Shown: positions 53,349 to 63,734 of the stretch, piece after piece
Numbering within the stretch: position 1 is the stretch's first letter
Layout: every line of letters starts with the position of its first letter
Assembly (NCBI GenBank): GCA_025765615.1
Contig: JAIVFJ010000016.1
Span: 124,001 to 188,000, forward strand
Reading direction: 5' to 3'
Length of the DNA stretch: 64,000 nt
Source: Zopfochytrium polystomum
Taxonomy: Eukaryota; Chytridiomycota; Chytridiomycetes; Chytridiales; Chytridiaceae
Made by a program: the position numbers and the translations under genes
Notes under the pieces: generated by a model
The model's database searches: none
The model's input: the letters and a program-made list of their open reading frames with translations, nothing else
What the model was told of the DNA's origin: nothing

Positions 53349-54687
53349 ATGATACAGAAAAGCCGCAGCACGCGCAAGGCCAAGGGGAGCAGGCCCAGAA
53401 CGATGGTGATCGCGGCGGCGGCAGCGGCACTGGGGGCAATTGCAAGGACCCCGTCGTCGAGGCGGCTGCGGGCCGCCGAGATTCGCCCCGTAGTGGGACT
53501 GCTTTGAGGATCACGTGCTGCGCATGGTCGGCGGGCTCTCGCAGCGCTTCTGGGACCGCATTGTGGAGAGGGCGAAAGAGAGAGCAAGGTAGAGGGTGAA
53601 GGCAGAGGAAGATGAGCGGCCAGAGACAGGCTCGGCGCAACCGGACCCGGCGTCGGCGAGACCAGCAGGACCATCGCCCTCGTCGGCTTCGCTCCCTGCT
53701 GCAGCAGAGCAAGAAGCCCGGCTCCAGGCTCTTTTGGCAGAGGCGTTGGATCCCGCGCTGCTCGAGCCCTTTCACGTCAAAATGCTGCCCATCGAGATGG
53801 GACACTACTGCCGCCTGCCGGCAAAATGCCGCCGCTACTCGAGCCTCATTGACCTCTGCTTACGACGAGGGTGGCAAGATCGGCTACCTCACTATCGACG
53901 AAGGATGGGTCGAGCCAGACGAGACGCAGCGCCGGCCCGGCCTATTGAGGCACATTGCGTTGTTCTGGAAACAGGAGCCCAGGACGGCGGCGGCGGCGAC
54001 AGGCAGTCGATACAGCTGAAGCAAGAGAGAATGTGGGGAGTAGGCATCGGTAAGAAGCGTCGTGAACTTTTTGAGACTCGTTCTTTTTCTGACACTCACC
54101 CGGCTTCCAATCACAAGGTCCAGACATCCTCAACATCCAGGGTGGACTTTTCCAGGCCTCCAACGTCTCAGGATCGTGTCGCGTGTGGAACAGCGTCCTC
54201 CGACACCCGTGCGGCGTGGTCGGCCCGCACGGCAGCGTCGAGCACCTGCGAAGCCCGCCGAACCGCGGCGGCCTCCTTCGGGGCCACCATACGACCGCGT
54301 ATACCCCTCGCGCCAGCAGCGCGACCTGCTGCGGAAGAACCCCGCGCCGAAGCGCGACACGCCGCACCCGGCAGCGGCCGCGGGGTCTAAACAGCGGGGC
54401 GGCATGACGTTGCGAGCGCAAGAGCTCGTTGGCTGACTGACCGCACGCCGCACGAGGCGCTGCCCGTCCGCGAGAAGGTGTTTCGCCAGTTCTTTCGGCT
54501 GGTGACGAGTAGGTTGACGGCGTGGTACGCGGCCCACTCGACGAGGAACGACGAGCGCGGGGTTGTGCCGCCGTCGGACGTGCGGATCGTCGAAGGGGAT
54601 AAGTTTGCCGGACCGGGCGGGACTGGGAAGGCCAGCCGAGCGGCCGCCGCGCCGCTGGCGTTATCTCGCATTTTGACAAGGGCGTAG
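53349..54687 (+). pseudogene. Probable decayed protein-coding gene
   Basis: Coding-like pieces run left to right in shifting frames: FEDHVLRMVGGLSQRFWDRIVERAKERAR then a TAG; AALLAEALDP-like helix and FHVKMLPIEMGHYCRLP; after a one-step frame change YDEGGKIGYLTIDEGWVEPDE; later DILNIQGGLFQASNVSGSC; finally VREKVFRQFFRLVTSRLTAWY...PPSDVRIVEGDKF. No set of GT-AG introns I tried joins them without stops, which suggests mutation rather than splicing. I do not recognise the family. AATAAA at about 54830 could be its old 3' end. Confidence 0.35.
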
Positions 54688-54893
54688 GCGGGCGTTTCGG
54701 CAAGACTGTCCAGATGTGCCGATGCCACACCGTTACAATTTCAGAAACGGCATGTGGAGCGGCAGAAGGGGTCGCGCATTAAGACGAGACCAGCGAAAGC
54801 GAACTTCAATCTTTGTGATGTATTTAGTAAATAAACAATCTGTGTTGTGATTGGCCAGCTAATGCCCTTTCGCCACAAATTAGGTATGCTTGA

Positions 54894-55352
54894 TCAGCAG
54901 TGGCAAATATGACCGCATTCTTCGCTGATGCTACCGCAGAATAACCTTGGCTGGATTCTCGCTTGCGGAATGCAATCGCAGTCTGAAGTGGGAAGGGATT
55001 TTGGCAGACGAACGAAGAGGGTGAGAGAGTCACTTTAGAAACAATAAAAAAAAAAAAAATAAAATAAAAAGAAAACAATGGATGTGGGGGACAGATAGAT
55101 TGACCGAAAGGCGGAATCGAGCGGTGATAGATGAAGCATATAAAAGTGTTGGTGCTCACGGTTGTAGCACTTATTGCCAGGGTGGGATTTGCATGTTGGT
55201 TTCTTGTATGAAGTGTGGCTACTCTTGCCGATGACGTTTCCCGCAAGGGCCGGCTGCGGGGCGAAGGTAGCCAACAACACCGATAGAATCACGCAGACGA
55301 TGAGAAGGTGGAGGCAGAGCGGGTGAGCTGCGCGTCTGGCGGTGGGGGCCAT
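54894..55352 (-). CDS. Small secreted cysteine-rich protein (8 Cys in mature part)
   Basis: Two exons (55352-55160 and 54982-54894) join in phase (GTGAGC donor; pyrimidine tract and CTTCAG acceptor) into 93 residues. The first 37 form a signal peptide: basic start, hydrophobic core LLIVCVILSVLLATF and an ALA cleavage site. The mature 56 residues start GNVIGKSSHTSYKK, are basic, and hold eight cysteines, with pairs C-x-C near the middle and at the very end (CHC). Disulphide-rich secreted peptides of this size in fungi include effectors, antimicrobial peptides and surface proteins; no known family is recognised. A TATA-like CTTAAATATA lies 69-78 bp upstream of the ATG. Confidence 0.7.
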
Positions 55353-56866
55353 GATGACTTGAGTTGCTTCAATTGCTTGGTTGTTCTTGCTGGCGGCAGG
55401 TGAGGCGCGCCAGCGAGCGTTATATTTAAGCATGCCAAGGGAGGGCTCGTAAGAAGACAGCGGGCGGTCGAAGACAGCACAGAACGCCTGTCTCTCTCTC
55501 TCTCTCTCTCTCTCTTTCACTCTCTCCTCTTCCTCAAAAGAAAGAAGAAAAAGAGTGTCTCTCTGTCTCCACCCCTTTCCCCTTGAAAACCAGCAGAGGA
55601 GGAGTCAAGGTTGGTGGTGTGTCGTGAAGACAGGCTGCACCACGCTCGTGGGAGGCACCCGGAGAATTTTCAAGACAAAAACAAAAGTGAAAATGGGAAA
55701 ACATTGGCGCTCTTTGACGGAAGGCCGGACATGGCCTGTCAAAGGGTGACATAGAGTGGGAAAGAGATAGACAGACAGAGCGCGGGAGAGAGAGAGGGAG
55801 AGAGAGAGTGTGTGTGTGTGTCTGTGTGTGAGAGACCGAGAGAGAGAGAGAGAGAGAGAGCGAAAGACAGTGTCGCCATGCCGACGGGCAGCAACAACGA
55901 ACGGACCTCTCCTTGCTCCGCGACTGACGGGGCGCGCAGTATGGTTTGTGCCAAAAAAAAATTAAACAAAAAGAAAAGAAGAAAAATCAAAGAGACAAGA
56001 GCGAGGCGAGGCAGGCACACCACGAATGAATTGAATTGGTCCAATTCTGCAGCTGGATGGCAAGAACAGTAATCGAACCCGCTCGCGAAGTACAACTGTC
56101 TGAAAAGTGGCCAGCATCCCCACTCTGTGAGCACTCCACTCCGTCAGTAGTTCTCGATGGCATCGAACTCGCAGCGGCCAACGACAGATTCCAACGCATC
56201 CTCAGCAACGGCGGCCTGTGCCGCCTCACCCCCTTCTTCGTGGCGTTTCCAACTGAGTAGCGCCCTCTCGCCGTTTCTTTTTTTTTTTTTCTTTCTTTTT
56301 TTTTTGTTTTTGGCACGCTAACGCGATGGATCCAGCTCAATTTCCAACAACCAGATTGTGTGCAGAATAGAATGATTGAGTTTGCAACCAAAGGATGAGG
56401 GAGTAAACAGAGAATGAGAAAGAGGGGAGGAAGACAGGTAATCGATGTGGCCACATCAGTTACCCGCGGGGGCGGTTGACCACAGGTTGCAAGCATCTTT
56501 CTTGCTTGACATCGAATGTATAGCTCAAATGCTGTATTCAGGGGAGGTGAGGGCGGAGAACCGGAAAGGAGAAGGGGGGGAGTGGGGGTCTGATAGGGTC
56601 CAAGAACGAGGTACCCTTTCCTAAAGATGGTTAACCTTGGCCGAAAAAGCCCGCTCTGGCAAGATATTTCGTAGGCGGCGGGATATCTTGTCGGCACGGC
56701 TGTGAACTTTTACATTCACCCGTTTTTCCCACTGGACCCGCTGCCAGTGGAACACTCACTGACTGTTGAAACAGTACCGCTTGGGGTCTCCAATCACACG
56801 GGTAAAATCCGCCATTGAAGAGTGTCAAATAAAGGAAGTCTGGATTTAGCCGCCGCCGCAATGTCA
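55353..56866. other. Intergenic with CT, GA and TG microsatellites
   Basis: No gene supported. CT run at 55491-55515, mixed GA/TG runs at about 55784-55860 and T runs at 56279-56306. A 236-codon minus frame (55987-56697) is low-complexity and lacks motifs. Confidence 0.5.
55421..55430 (-). promoter_or_regulatory. TATA-like element of the small secreted protein gene
   Basis: Minus strand CTTAAATATA, 69 bp before the ATG. Confidence 0.4.
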
Positions 56867-57932
56867 TCATCCCTCCCGCACCCACAACTGAAACTCGTAC
56901 GAAAGCCCGTCCTGCTCCGCACACCACCGTACATCCTCCTCCCCCGCCTCCGGCACTGCAGCCGCCGCCCCGCCCTCCTCCAACGCTGCCCCCGCACCTC
57001 CAGCAGCAAGTCCTCCACCGCGACACGCCTCCCAGACAACCCGCATCGCCTCGTCCCCCGCCATCCGCGCGAACGCGCCGCCGCCGCACCGCCTGAACCC
57101 CGCGCGCTCCGACACCTCGGGAAAGTGCACGTCGCACCGCGACTCGAGCGCCGGCGGCGCGGCCACCTCCGTCAGGAAAACGTACGTCGGCGGCGGCGGC
57201 GACGCCGACTCACAGTCGTCGCGGCGGCGGTGCAGCGCGAGGGCCGAGGCGTATAGCTGAGCGCCGCCGATGATGAAGAGCGTCGAGGTTGTGGGGAGCG
57301 TTGCGGCGGCGTGGGCGAGGGCGGATGGGAGCGATGGCACTGCGATGACGGTGGAAGGGAGGGGGCTTTGAGTGCGTTATTTGTGAAGGCAATCCAAGTT
57401 CGCGGGAGGAAGAGGTGTTAGCGGTTTCACCCTGCGGGGAAAAACAAGGGACGCCTCTCAACTGCAAAGCCGCCGGGTTGCTCGTGACGACGTAATTAAC
57501 GCGGTCGCGCAGCGGCCGAAACTTTGGCGGGATGCTCTCCCACGTCCGGCGGCCCATGACCACCGCGTTGCGCCGCGCAAGGGGCGCCCGCTCCTCCTCC
57601 GCCGCCGCCGCAGCCGATGGCCCCGCGCGCTGCTGATCGTCCGGCTGCGCGTACGCCGCCCCCGCCGCCCCCGTCACGGCCCCGTGCGTCGTGACCGCGG
57701 CAAAGAACCGCATGTCGGCGCGCAACCGCCACGGCAGCCCGCCCGCGACGCCAATGCCGCGAGTGTTGCGCGTCGCCGCGACGACGAGGACCAGCGGCCG
57801 CCGCCACACGGGCTGCTGCTGCGTTCCTGCCGGCCCTGCCGCCGCCGACGTTGTAGGCGCTCCAGGCATTGCGCCCGCTGATGCCGATGCCGTTGTTGTC
57901 TCTGGTCCGCCGTCGTTGGTCCGAGCGGCCAT
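56867..57932 (-). CDS. DHFR: Dihydrofolate reductase
   Basis: Reduces dihydrofolate to tetrahydrofolate with NADPH. Two exons (57932-57431 and 57339-56867) give 324 residues, well above the usual 160-220. An Ala/Thr/Gly-rich leader of about 43 residues is followed by LVLVVAATRNTRGIGVAGGLPWRLRADMRFF (substrate and cofactor loop), an Ala/Gln-rich insert, AVVMGRRTWESIPPKFRPL, NYVVTSNP, FIIGGAQLYASAL (the GG before the Tyr) and TYVFLTEV. The C-terminus carries another Gly/Ala/Glu-rich insert before YEFQLW. The inserts come from GC-rich codons and look disordered. The chosen ATG overlaps the start codon of the opposite-strand gene; 57971 or an inner Met are alternatives. Confidence 0.92.
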
Positions 57933-58074
57933 GTCAATCCGTCCCCACCAATTCTTCCGCAAAATGGCCACCCTTTACGTGAGTCTCGGCGGCGCGATCA
58001 ATCTCACCAGATCGTCTCCTTGCTTCCCCCCTAACCCTCCCCCACACACCCCCTTCTGGTTCGTTCTAACCTGT

Positions 58075-58112
<38 letters not shown>

Positions 58113-58303
58113 CCCCTCCCGAGCGATCGCCGTCCAGATGCCTTTGTTCCTAACGCGCTGCCTTTCTCCCCGCCCAAATTCAGGACTGGAACGCGCCGCA
58201 CCTTGTGCCCTTCGCGGGCCCCGTCAGCCCGACCCTCTTCACTGCCTACGCCTTTGCGTTCCTGTCGGCGGGCTTCGTCCTTGCCTGCTTGTTTTTCATG
58301 TAA
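57931..58303 (+). CDS. Small mitochondrial-type membrane protein, Cox7c/Cox8-like
   Basis: Exons 57931-57978 and 58184-58303 join in phase to 55 residues. The first exon (MSIRPHQFFRKMATLY) looks like a short basic mitochondrial presequence. The mature part has DWNAPHLVPFAGP followed by a single membrane segment (TAYAFAFLSAGFVLACLFF). Cytochrome oxidase subunit VIIc (Cox8 in yeast) has the same plan: a short matrix part with N-x-PF, then one helix with GF. The match is short, so this is a suggestion; another small respiratory-complex subunit is possible. The intron (57979-58183) contains a 34-bp C tract. Confidence 0.45.
58076..58109. repeat. C34/G34 homopolymer
   Basis: Thirty-four C residues on the plus strand inside the intron of the Cox7c-like gene; a strong G-quadruplex/i-motif candidate. 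Confidence 0.9.
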
Positions 58304-60056
58304 TGGAGGGGGGAAATCTGGCGTTTCGCGACGACGCATGGCATCTTTCTCGTGCTTTTTCTCACTCGAACTTCCCCGGCCACCAAAACGCAGCTACGAA
58401 ATGAATGCAAAGTCGTCGCGGAGCATCGTGCGGGAACTCGGTACTGCAGGACCGTCGGCCATTTTGCTTGGTACCGCTACTTAATTATTTTTTTTTCCCC
58501 CGCCCCTGTGCTTTATTTTACCTCCATCCACTAACAAAATTCGTCCCCTGCGTTCTGCTTTCAAGGGTTTGGCACGGTCTTCCTGTTCAATGCTATTGGG
58601 ATTTATGTTTGATGATTGTTCAATGTTATTTTTTTCTTTTTTTGTTCGTAAGATCCGCGACTGGTGGGCATTGAGAACGGGTCGAGAAGAAAGAACACAC
58701 CGTTTTTAGCTCATCTGTGAAAAAACCATTTTCCTGTCTATCAATGGTGTCGGGGTCAAAGGAGATCCTATTTCGTTGTGCGGCACTGGCTCGTAGCAAG
58801 AAGCCGGAGGTAGGGCGACTCACAGAAAGAGGAACCAGAGACGGGGTGAGGCGACAAACGAAACAGGGGGCAGCAAACAAGGTGAGACGGGACAGGGAAA
58901 ATGTCGAGGAGAAGTGAAACAGAAAGGACAGGGGATTACGGAGAGAAGAAGGGGGGACAAGGGATGACGCGACGAAATGGCAAAAAAAACAAGAGGGGCG
59001 GAAGAAACAGAAAAGCGGCTGGCTGCAGGTTAGCCAGTTGTGAGGGACGGTGACGAAAGGAGGTGTGGTGTAATGGAGAAATTTTAAATGGGTGGTGGAA
59101 GTGTGGGCGGTCAGCCAGGTGAAGCACTGCAAAGTGGTCGTGCTGAAAGGAGAGGGAAGAACGGGGATGGATGAGGCTGACAGATGGCAGAAGTGGAAGA
59201 AAAGGGCGAGGAAGAATGGTTGGTGAGGAAGAAAGGTCGGGGGTAAAGTCGGAGAAAAGGTTGATGCAGCCGGAATTAATGGCTAGTGGAAGTGTGGAGT
59301 CGACGAAGGGGGAGAAACAAGGTGGGGTTGTCGAATCAAGAGGAACGGATTTGCGTGCGAATGAAGAACAAAGCACATAAATATATAACATTCAACAGAG
59401 ACGAAGGAGGGGGTGAAATCACAACAAGGGGTTGACCAAGGGCGTCGTCGATCGAGGGCTTGACGGAGTGACAGTTGGTTGGTTGGTCTAGAAGGGCCGG
59501 AGTTGTGGTGTGGGGCGACTTTGCGAATGGCAGGGGGTGCAGTGGGGGGTAGAAAAAGGCAAGACGAGGAAATGACCCAGTTTACACAAGGGGGAGGTAG
59601 ACAGGGAATCCAGGAAAACAAAGAAAAGGTGGAAAATGCGAGAGAAGGGCAGGTTGCAGTACAAAACTATAAAAGTGAAGACTGCAAGGTGAACGAAGGG
59701 TGGGGGGTGGAAAGAAAACATTTTATGCGAGAGACGCACAAAGCATGCCGTAGAGCTGTTGAGTGACCAGGATGTGGAAAACGACCAATGAAACACACAG
59801 TGCAAGGCATTGAGGGAAAGGGTGCGCCCCCAAGAGAAAAAAAAACAAGCGCTTTTCTCGGTGTGACTGGAGGAGACGGGAAGGTGGCGGGAGGAAGATA
59901 AGCTTTCCAAAGGCACAAAGGGAAAGCCCAAAAAGGGAGACGCAGGAATGAAAACTAATGCGGAAACGGTAATCAGAAAAACATAAGTGAAGGAAGTCCT
60001 CGGGATGGGAGGTTCCTTATTCGGTTTACTTCCACATAAAGGTTGGGAAGAGAACT
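58304..60056. other. Long non-coding, purine-rich plus strand
   Basis: No gene supported in 1.75 kb. From about 58,800 to 60,000 the plus strand is strongly G/A-rich (the minus strand is C/T-rich), which creates long Pro/Ser/Leu/Phe minus-strand frames without motifs. It lies downstream of the PNRC-like gene and may be its long 3' UTR. Confidence 0.45.
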
Positions 60057-61983
60057 CTACGAAATCTTGAGTAAACTCTTCAGGTTCTGGCTCATCTGAC
60101 CCAAGGCAGCGTGATTCTGCATAGACGGAAGGACGCTTTGGTGGTGGTTTTGGTGCTGCGACTGCTGCTGCGATGGCTGGGTCGAGGTGAAACCGTTGAA
60201 CTTGGAGGGAACGGTTGTGCTCGGGGAGAGCGACAGTTTCGATGCGAAAGGCAGATGGTCGACCTGAGGCGGAGCAGGGACGAAGAACGTTGGTGACGGT
60301 GCAGTCCGAGTTGCTCCCGGGCTGTCATTATTAATGTTCCTGCTGTTTCTGGTACTTGCGTTATTGCCACGAGTAGAGACAAGCGAAGCAGGTGGAATCT
60401 CGACGGTGACCACGTCTCGACGAGACCGAGAATTGGAGTCTTTACCGGCACCAATCAGTGACGACGAGGAGGGAGTTGCCGTCGGTAGGGAGCTTGGGGT
60501 AGTGATATTCTTTGAGGCACCAGAAAGGAGCTGCAAGAGGTCCTTAGACTTCTTTTTCAATAAAGCATCGTCTACGGTATCAGAGTCGAAGCTGTCCATA
60601 TCAAACATTGCCGAATCCAGAGCGGCGCTGCCAATCGAGCTTGGTCGAGAGGACAAGGGCGGCTTTGAAAGGCTGGAACGAACGCTTTGTTGGAATTGAA
60701 GTGGTGAAGAATGTACAGGCGAAATCGGCCGGATTTGCTGGTGTTCGGAACCGCTGGATCCACTTGCCGAACGCGGACGATTGGATACATCCAACGTTCT
60801 TGCAACAACTGGGGAAAGACTTGAGTTGCCCGCGAAAACCGGAATCGGAAGTGTGTGTGCGGCTGGAGCATTCTGAAAGGTGGCTCCAGCGTAGTGACGT
60901 TCAATCGGGGTGCTCGGTGGCTGTTGTTCCAGTTTCTTGGCGGTGGCTTGTGCTGATGCGTCAGGGACACTCAATCGACGGGTACGAAACCGTGTTGGAC
61001 TGACGAGTGCGGGGAAGCATAAAAGAGTTTGGTACAGGGACACAGGAAAGGAAAGGGGAGGAAAAAAAAACAAAACAAAAAAAAAAAAACACGCTGCTCA
61101 CGACAAATGGTTTGGTGCGTCGATTGAATGGGCCATCTGCATAAGGGAGATGCCGCTTGCGACACCCTCGTCGCTCGATGGAGATGAGCTCTCACCGTCT
61201 GGTTGAGTTTGGTGGTTTGATCTGCCAGTCTTCGGCGACCTACGCCGACCATTCTCAGCGGACTTTAAATTCCCGCTGACATTGTTGGGAGACTCTAAGA
61301 CTGAAGCTTGAGCTGTCTTGCTCGCACCGTTTTTATTGCGGTTAGATGACGACGGCTGAGCAACCGTCACAATTGGGTCCTTCGACGCGCCACCCTTGAT
61401 TTGCGGTGTAAGAAGGCTTACAAAGGTTGTGCCGGCCGATGACGAGAGGGGGGCTGTGCTCGCTGTGTATTGACTGTTTCTGGCAGAATTGGGAGGCGAT
61501 TCTCTGGAGCGTCTGGGGCCTGGAACGGCAGTTGCCGAAGGCGCTGACATGAAGAGCTGCTGCTGCCAAGTGAGCTCGGGAACAGATTTGTCGCTGGCTC
61601 CACAGGCAGGATTGTTTGGCTTGTTGCTGCTGTCTTTGGCAGTTTGTTTCTGTTTCCGGCTAGTCCGGGGCGCTGACGCCTGCTTCTGGGCGGATGCTGT
61701 CGGTGTTGCTACGTTGGTGGGAGTGGCAGAGTCAGGCTCTTTTGAATCCTCCATTTGCTCGTGCCGAGCGGGTACTGAGAGAAGACGACGGCGTTTTGAT
61801 TTGGGGCGAAGTTGCTGATGAGCAAGACGCGGTTGAAGATGCAGATGAAGATCTGTAGACCGACTTTAGGGAAGAGAGGGAGGAGGACGTCGATAGTGAA
61901 GGAATAGAGGAGAGTGACGAGGTGGAGGCCTTCTCAAGCAGTAGCCTGGCGGGTGAGGGGGCACTTCGTATGGAGTTTTCCAT
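60057..61983 (-). CDS. PNRC-like protein (mRNA decapping coactivator type)
   Basis: The best supported part is 61754-61102 joined to 60999-60057 (531 residues). It is disordered and Ser/Pro/Gln-rich but contains ELTWQQQLF and then HYAGATFQNAPAAHTLPIPVF, the short proline motif of the PNRC family, whose members (PNRC2, yeast Edc1/Edc2 type) bind the Dcp1/Dcp2 decapping complex through a LPxPxF motif. An acidic LDSAMFDMDSFDSDTVDDALLKK helix region and a C-terminal MSQNLKSLLKIS follow. An upstream in-frame-capable exon (61983 on, MENSIRSAPSPARLL) can splice (CTCA|GTACCC...AAAAG) in phase past the 61754 Met, so the start is uncertain. Confidence 0.65.
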
Positions 61984-62558
61984 TTTTTTTTCTAATCGAA
62001 GAATAGGAAGTGGATTGGGTTAGAAAGAGGGAGGGAGGGAGGGAGCAACGACCATCAGTCCAAATACCTTGTGGAATAACTGTAAAAGTATGGTTGAAGT
62101 TGAAATGAACAGACGACGGGTGGTGCAGCTGGTGGTAGCGTTGGTAAGGGGAGGGCCAGTCACCCGAAAGGAGGCGGTTGTGGCTTGGGGCCAGCCTGCA
62201 GTGATTGGGTGGAGATTCACCGTCGGTTGGCGGAGTGATTCAAATACAATCGGGAGGGCGGATGGTCCTGTTCGACGCAGAGAGGCTATCGATCCGCCTG
62301 CCAGTGCGAGAGACCGAATCGGGTGCTGGGGTGGGGGGTACTTTGATGGCAAGGAAGGGAGGGTAGCGTGCTTATCGTTTGAGAGCGTGGTGATTGTGTT
62401 GTGGAGGCGGGGGGAGCGCCGAGCGGTGCAGGACAGCGTGGAGGGTGGAGGAGCACAGAGAGAGAGAGAACGAGAGAGAGAGAGATCAAATCAAATTTTT
62501 TTCCTTGTGCTTTCGTTCAAGGACCAATCGGCCCACGTCTGTCTCTTGCCCACTCCAT

Positions 62559-62560
62559 CC

Positions 62561-62591
<31 letters not shown>

Positions 62592-62621
62592 TCTCTTTCT
62601 CCCTCTCTCTCACTCTTGGAG
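62559..62621. repeat. (CT)n tract before PPP1R11 start
   Basis: Pyrimidine tract of CT repeats ending about 14 bp before the ATG; probably 5' UTR or core promoter. Confidence 0.8.
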
Positions 62622-62634
62622 TCACCACACAAAC

Positions 62635-63286
62635 ATGGCCTTCTCGCAGGGAACATCGTCATCTGGAGGCGCGGCTGCGCCCACTCACGATGCCTTGCAC
62701 CCTCCACACCAGAACCCGCAGCATCACCCGCAGCTCCGCACGGCCACCGCACCGTCATCCTCCGCATCTGCATCCCGAACTATCACGCTGACAGAGACGC
62801 GCACAGAGGCCGCAACTGCAACCGTCCGCTTGACGGCAGTCGCCTCAACGCCGCTGCAGGACGCTGCTTCGTCCGGCCGCAGGATCCAGTGGGCGGAGAA
62901 CGTTGAGGACAACGAAGGGCTCGGGAGAAAGTCGTCGAAAGGTGCGAGCCTTCTTTCGTTCTTAATTTTTTTTTTTTTTTTCGTTCTTCAGGTACGTGAA
63001 GCTAACATTTGGTTGCCGATCGCCCCTCTATCCACCCGAAGTCTGTTGCATCTACCGCAAACCTCGTCGGTTTGACGAATCGTCGGACGAGTCCTCCGAC
63101 TCATCGGACAGCGGAAGTGATTCGGACGGTCCAAATGCGTACGAAAAGCAGCCCAGCTATGGAAGGAAATCGAAGGGCAAGGACCGAAAGGGCCACCGCC
63201 GCCATGACCACGACCACAGCCATGACCACACCCACGATCACGATCACGGCCACTCTCACGGGTCGCCTGCGGCTGGCAGTCACTGA
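62635..63286 (+). CDS. PPP1R11: Protein phosphatase 1 inhibitor PPP1R11/Ypi1
   Basis: Small disordered regulator of type-1 protein phosphatase. Exons 62635-62941 and 63042-63286 join in phase (AAAG|GTGCGA...CCGAAG) to 183 residues; the human protein has 126. The conserved block is present: ITLTETRTE, then GRRIQWAENVEDNEGLGRKSSK|VCCIYRKPRRFDESSDESSDSS. RRIQW is the RVxF-type docking motif for PP1, and CCIY plus the acidic serine cluster are family hallmarks. The C-terminus carries an unusual His/Asp-rich tail (HDHDHSHDHTHDHDHGHSHG) that could bind zinc or nickel. Confidence 0.9.
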
Positions 63287-63734
63287 CCTGCAGTAAAACA
63301 GGGCAGGAACATGGCTTGATATCAAATACCTTATATTTTATCATAATATAAAAAACGGCCGTGTCTCATCCACCGCACTATTACCTACCCACACCCCGGT
63401 ACCTACTCCGCGGACTCTGAACTCGGCGCTCCCGTGTTTTACACATTGTGAGAAGAGGAAAGGGACTGGGAGAAGAGGAAAACTCAATCGCGTTGTCGCA
63501 CCCGCTCACAATTGCTGGTTATGGGCGGTGACCATGCGAAATCGGGAGAGACTTTTAGAACATCGTCCCTCGATAAATAAGTTGTCTTTACGAAAGATGA
63601 CGATAACGTGCCACGGAAGAAGTGAGAATTGTCGGGACAAATTGCGATACTTTATTCCAATGCCTTTAAATTTTCGTGCGCCCGAAAAACGTAAACTCGC
63701 AGTTCTACTTGTCCCGCGAAACGGGTACCACGTC

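Noticed and set aside
56080..56100. tRNA T-loop-like GGGTTCGATTAC (minus)
   Set aside because: No D arm or pairing stems at the needed spacing.
55987..56697. 236-codon minus-strand frame
   Set aside because: Low-complexity, Lys-rich stretch from poly-T/A sequence, no family features or splice logic.
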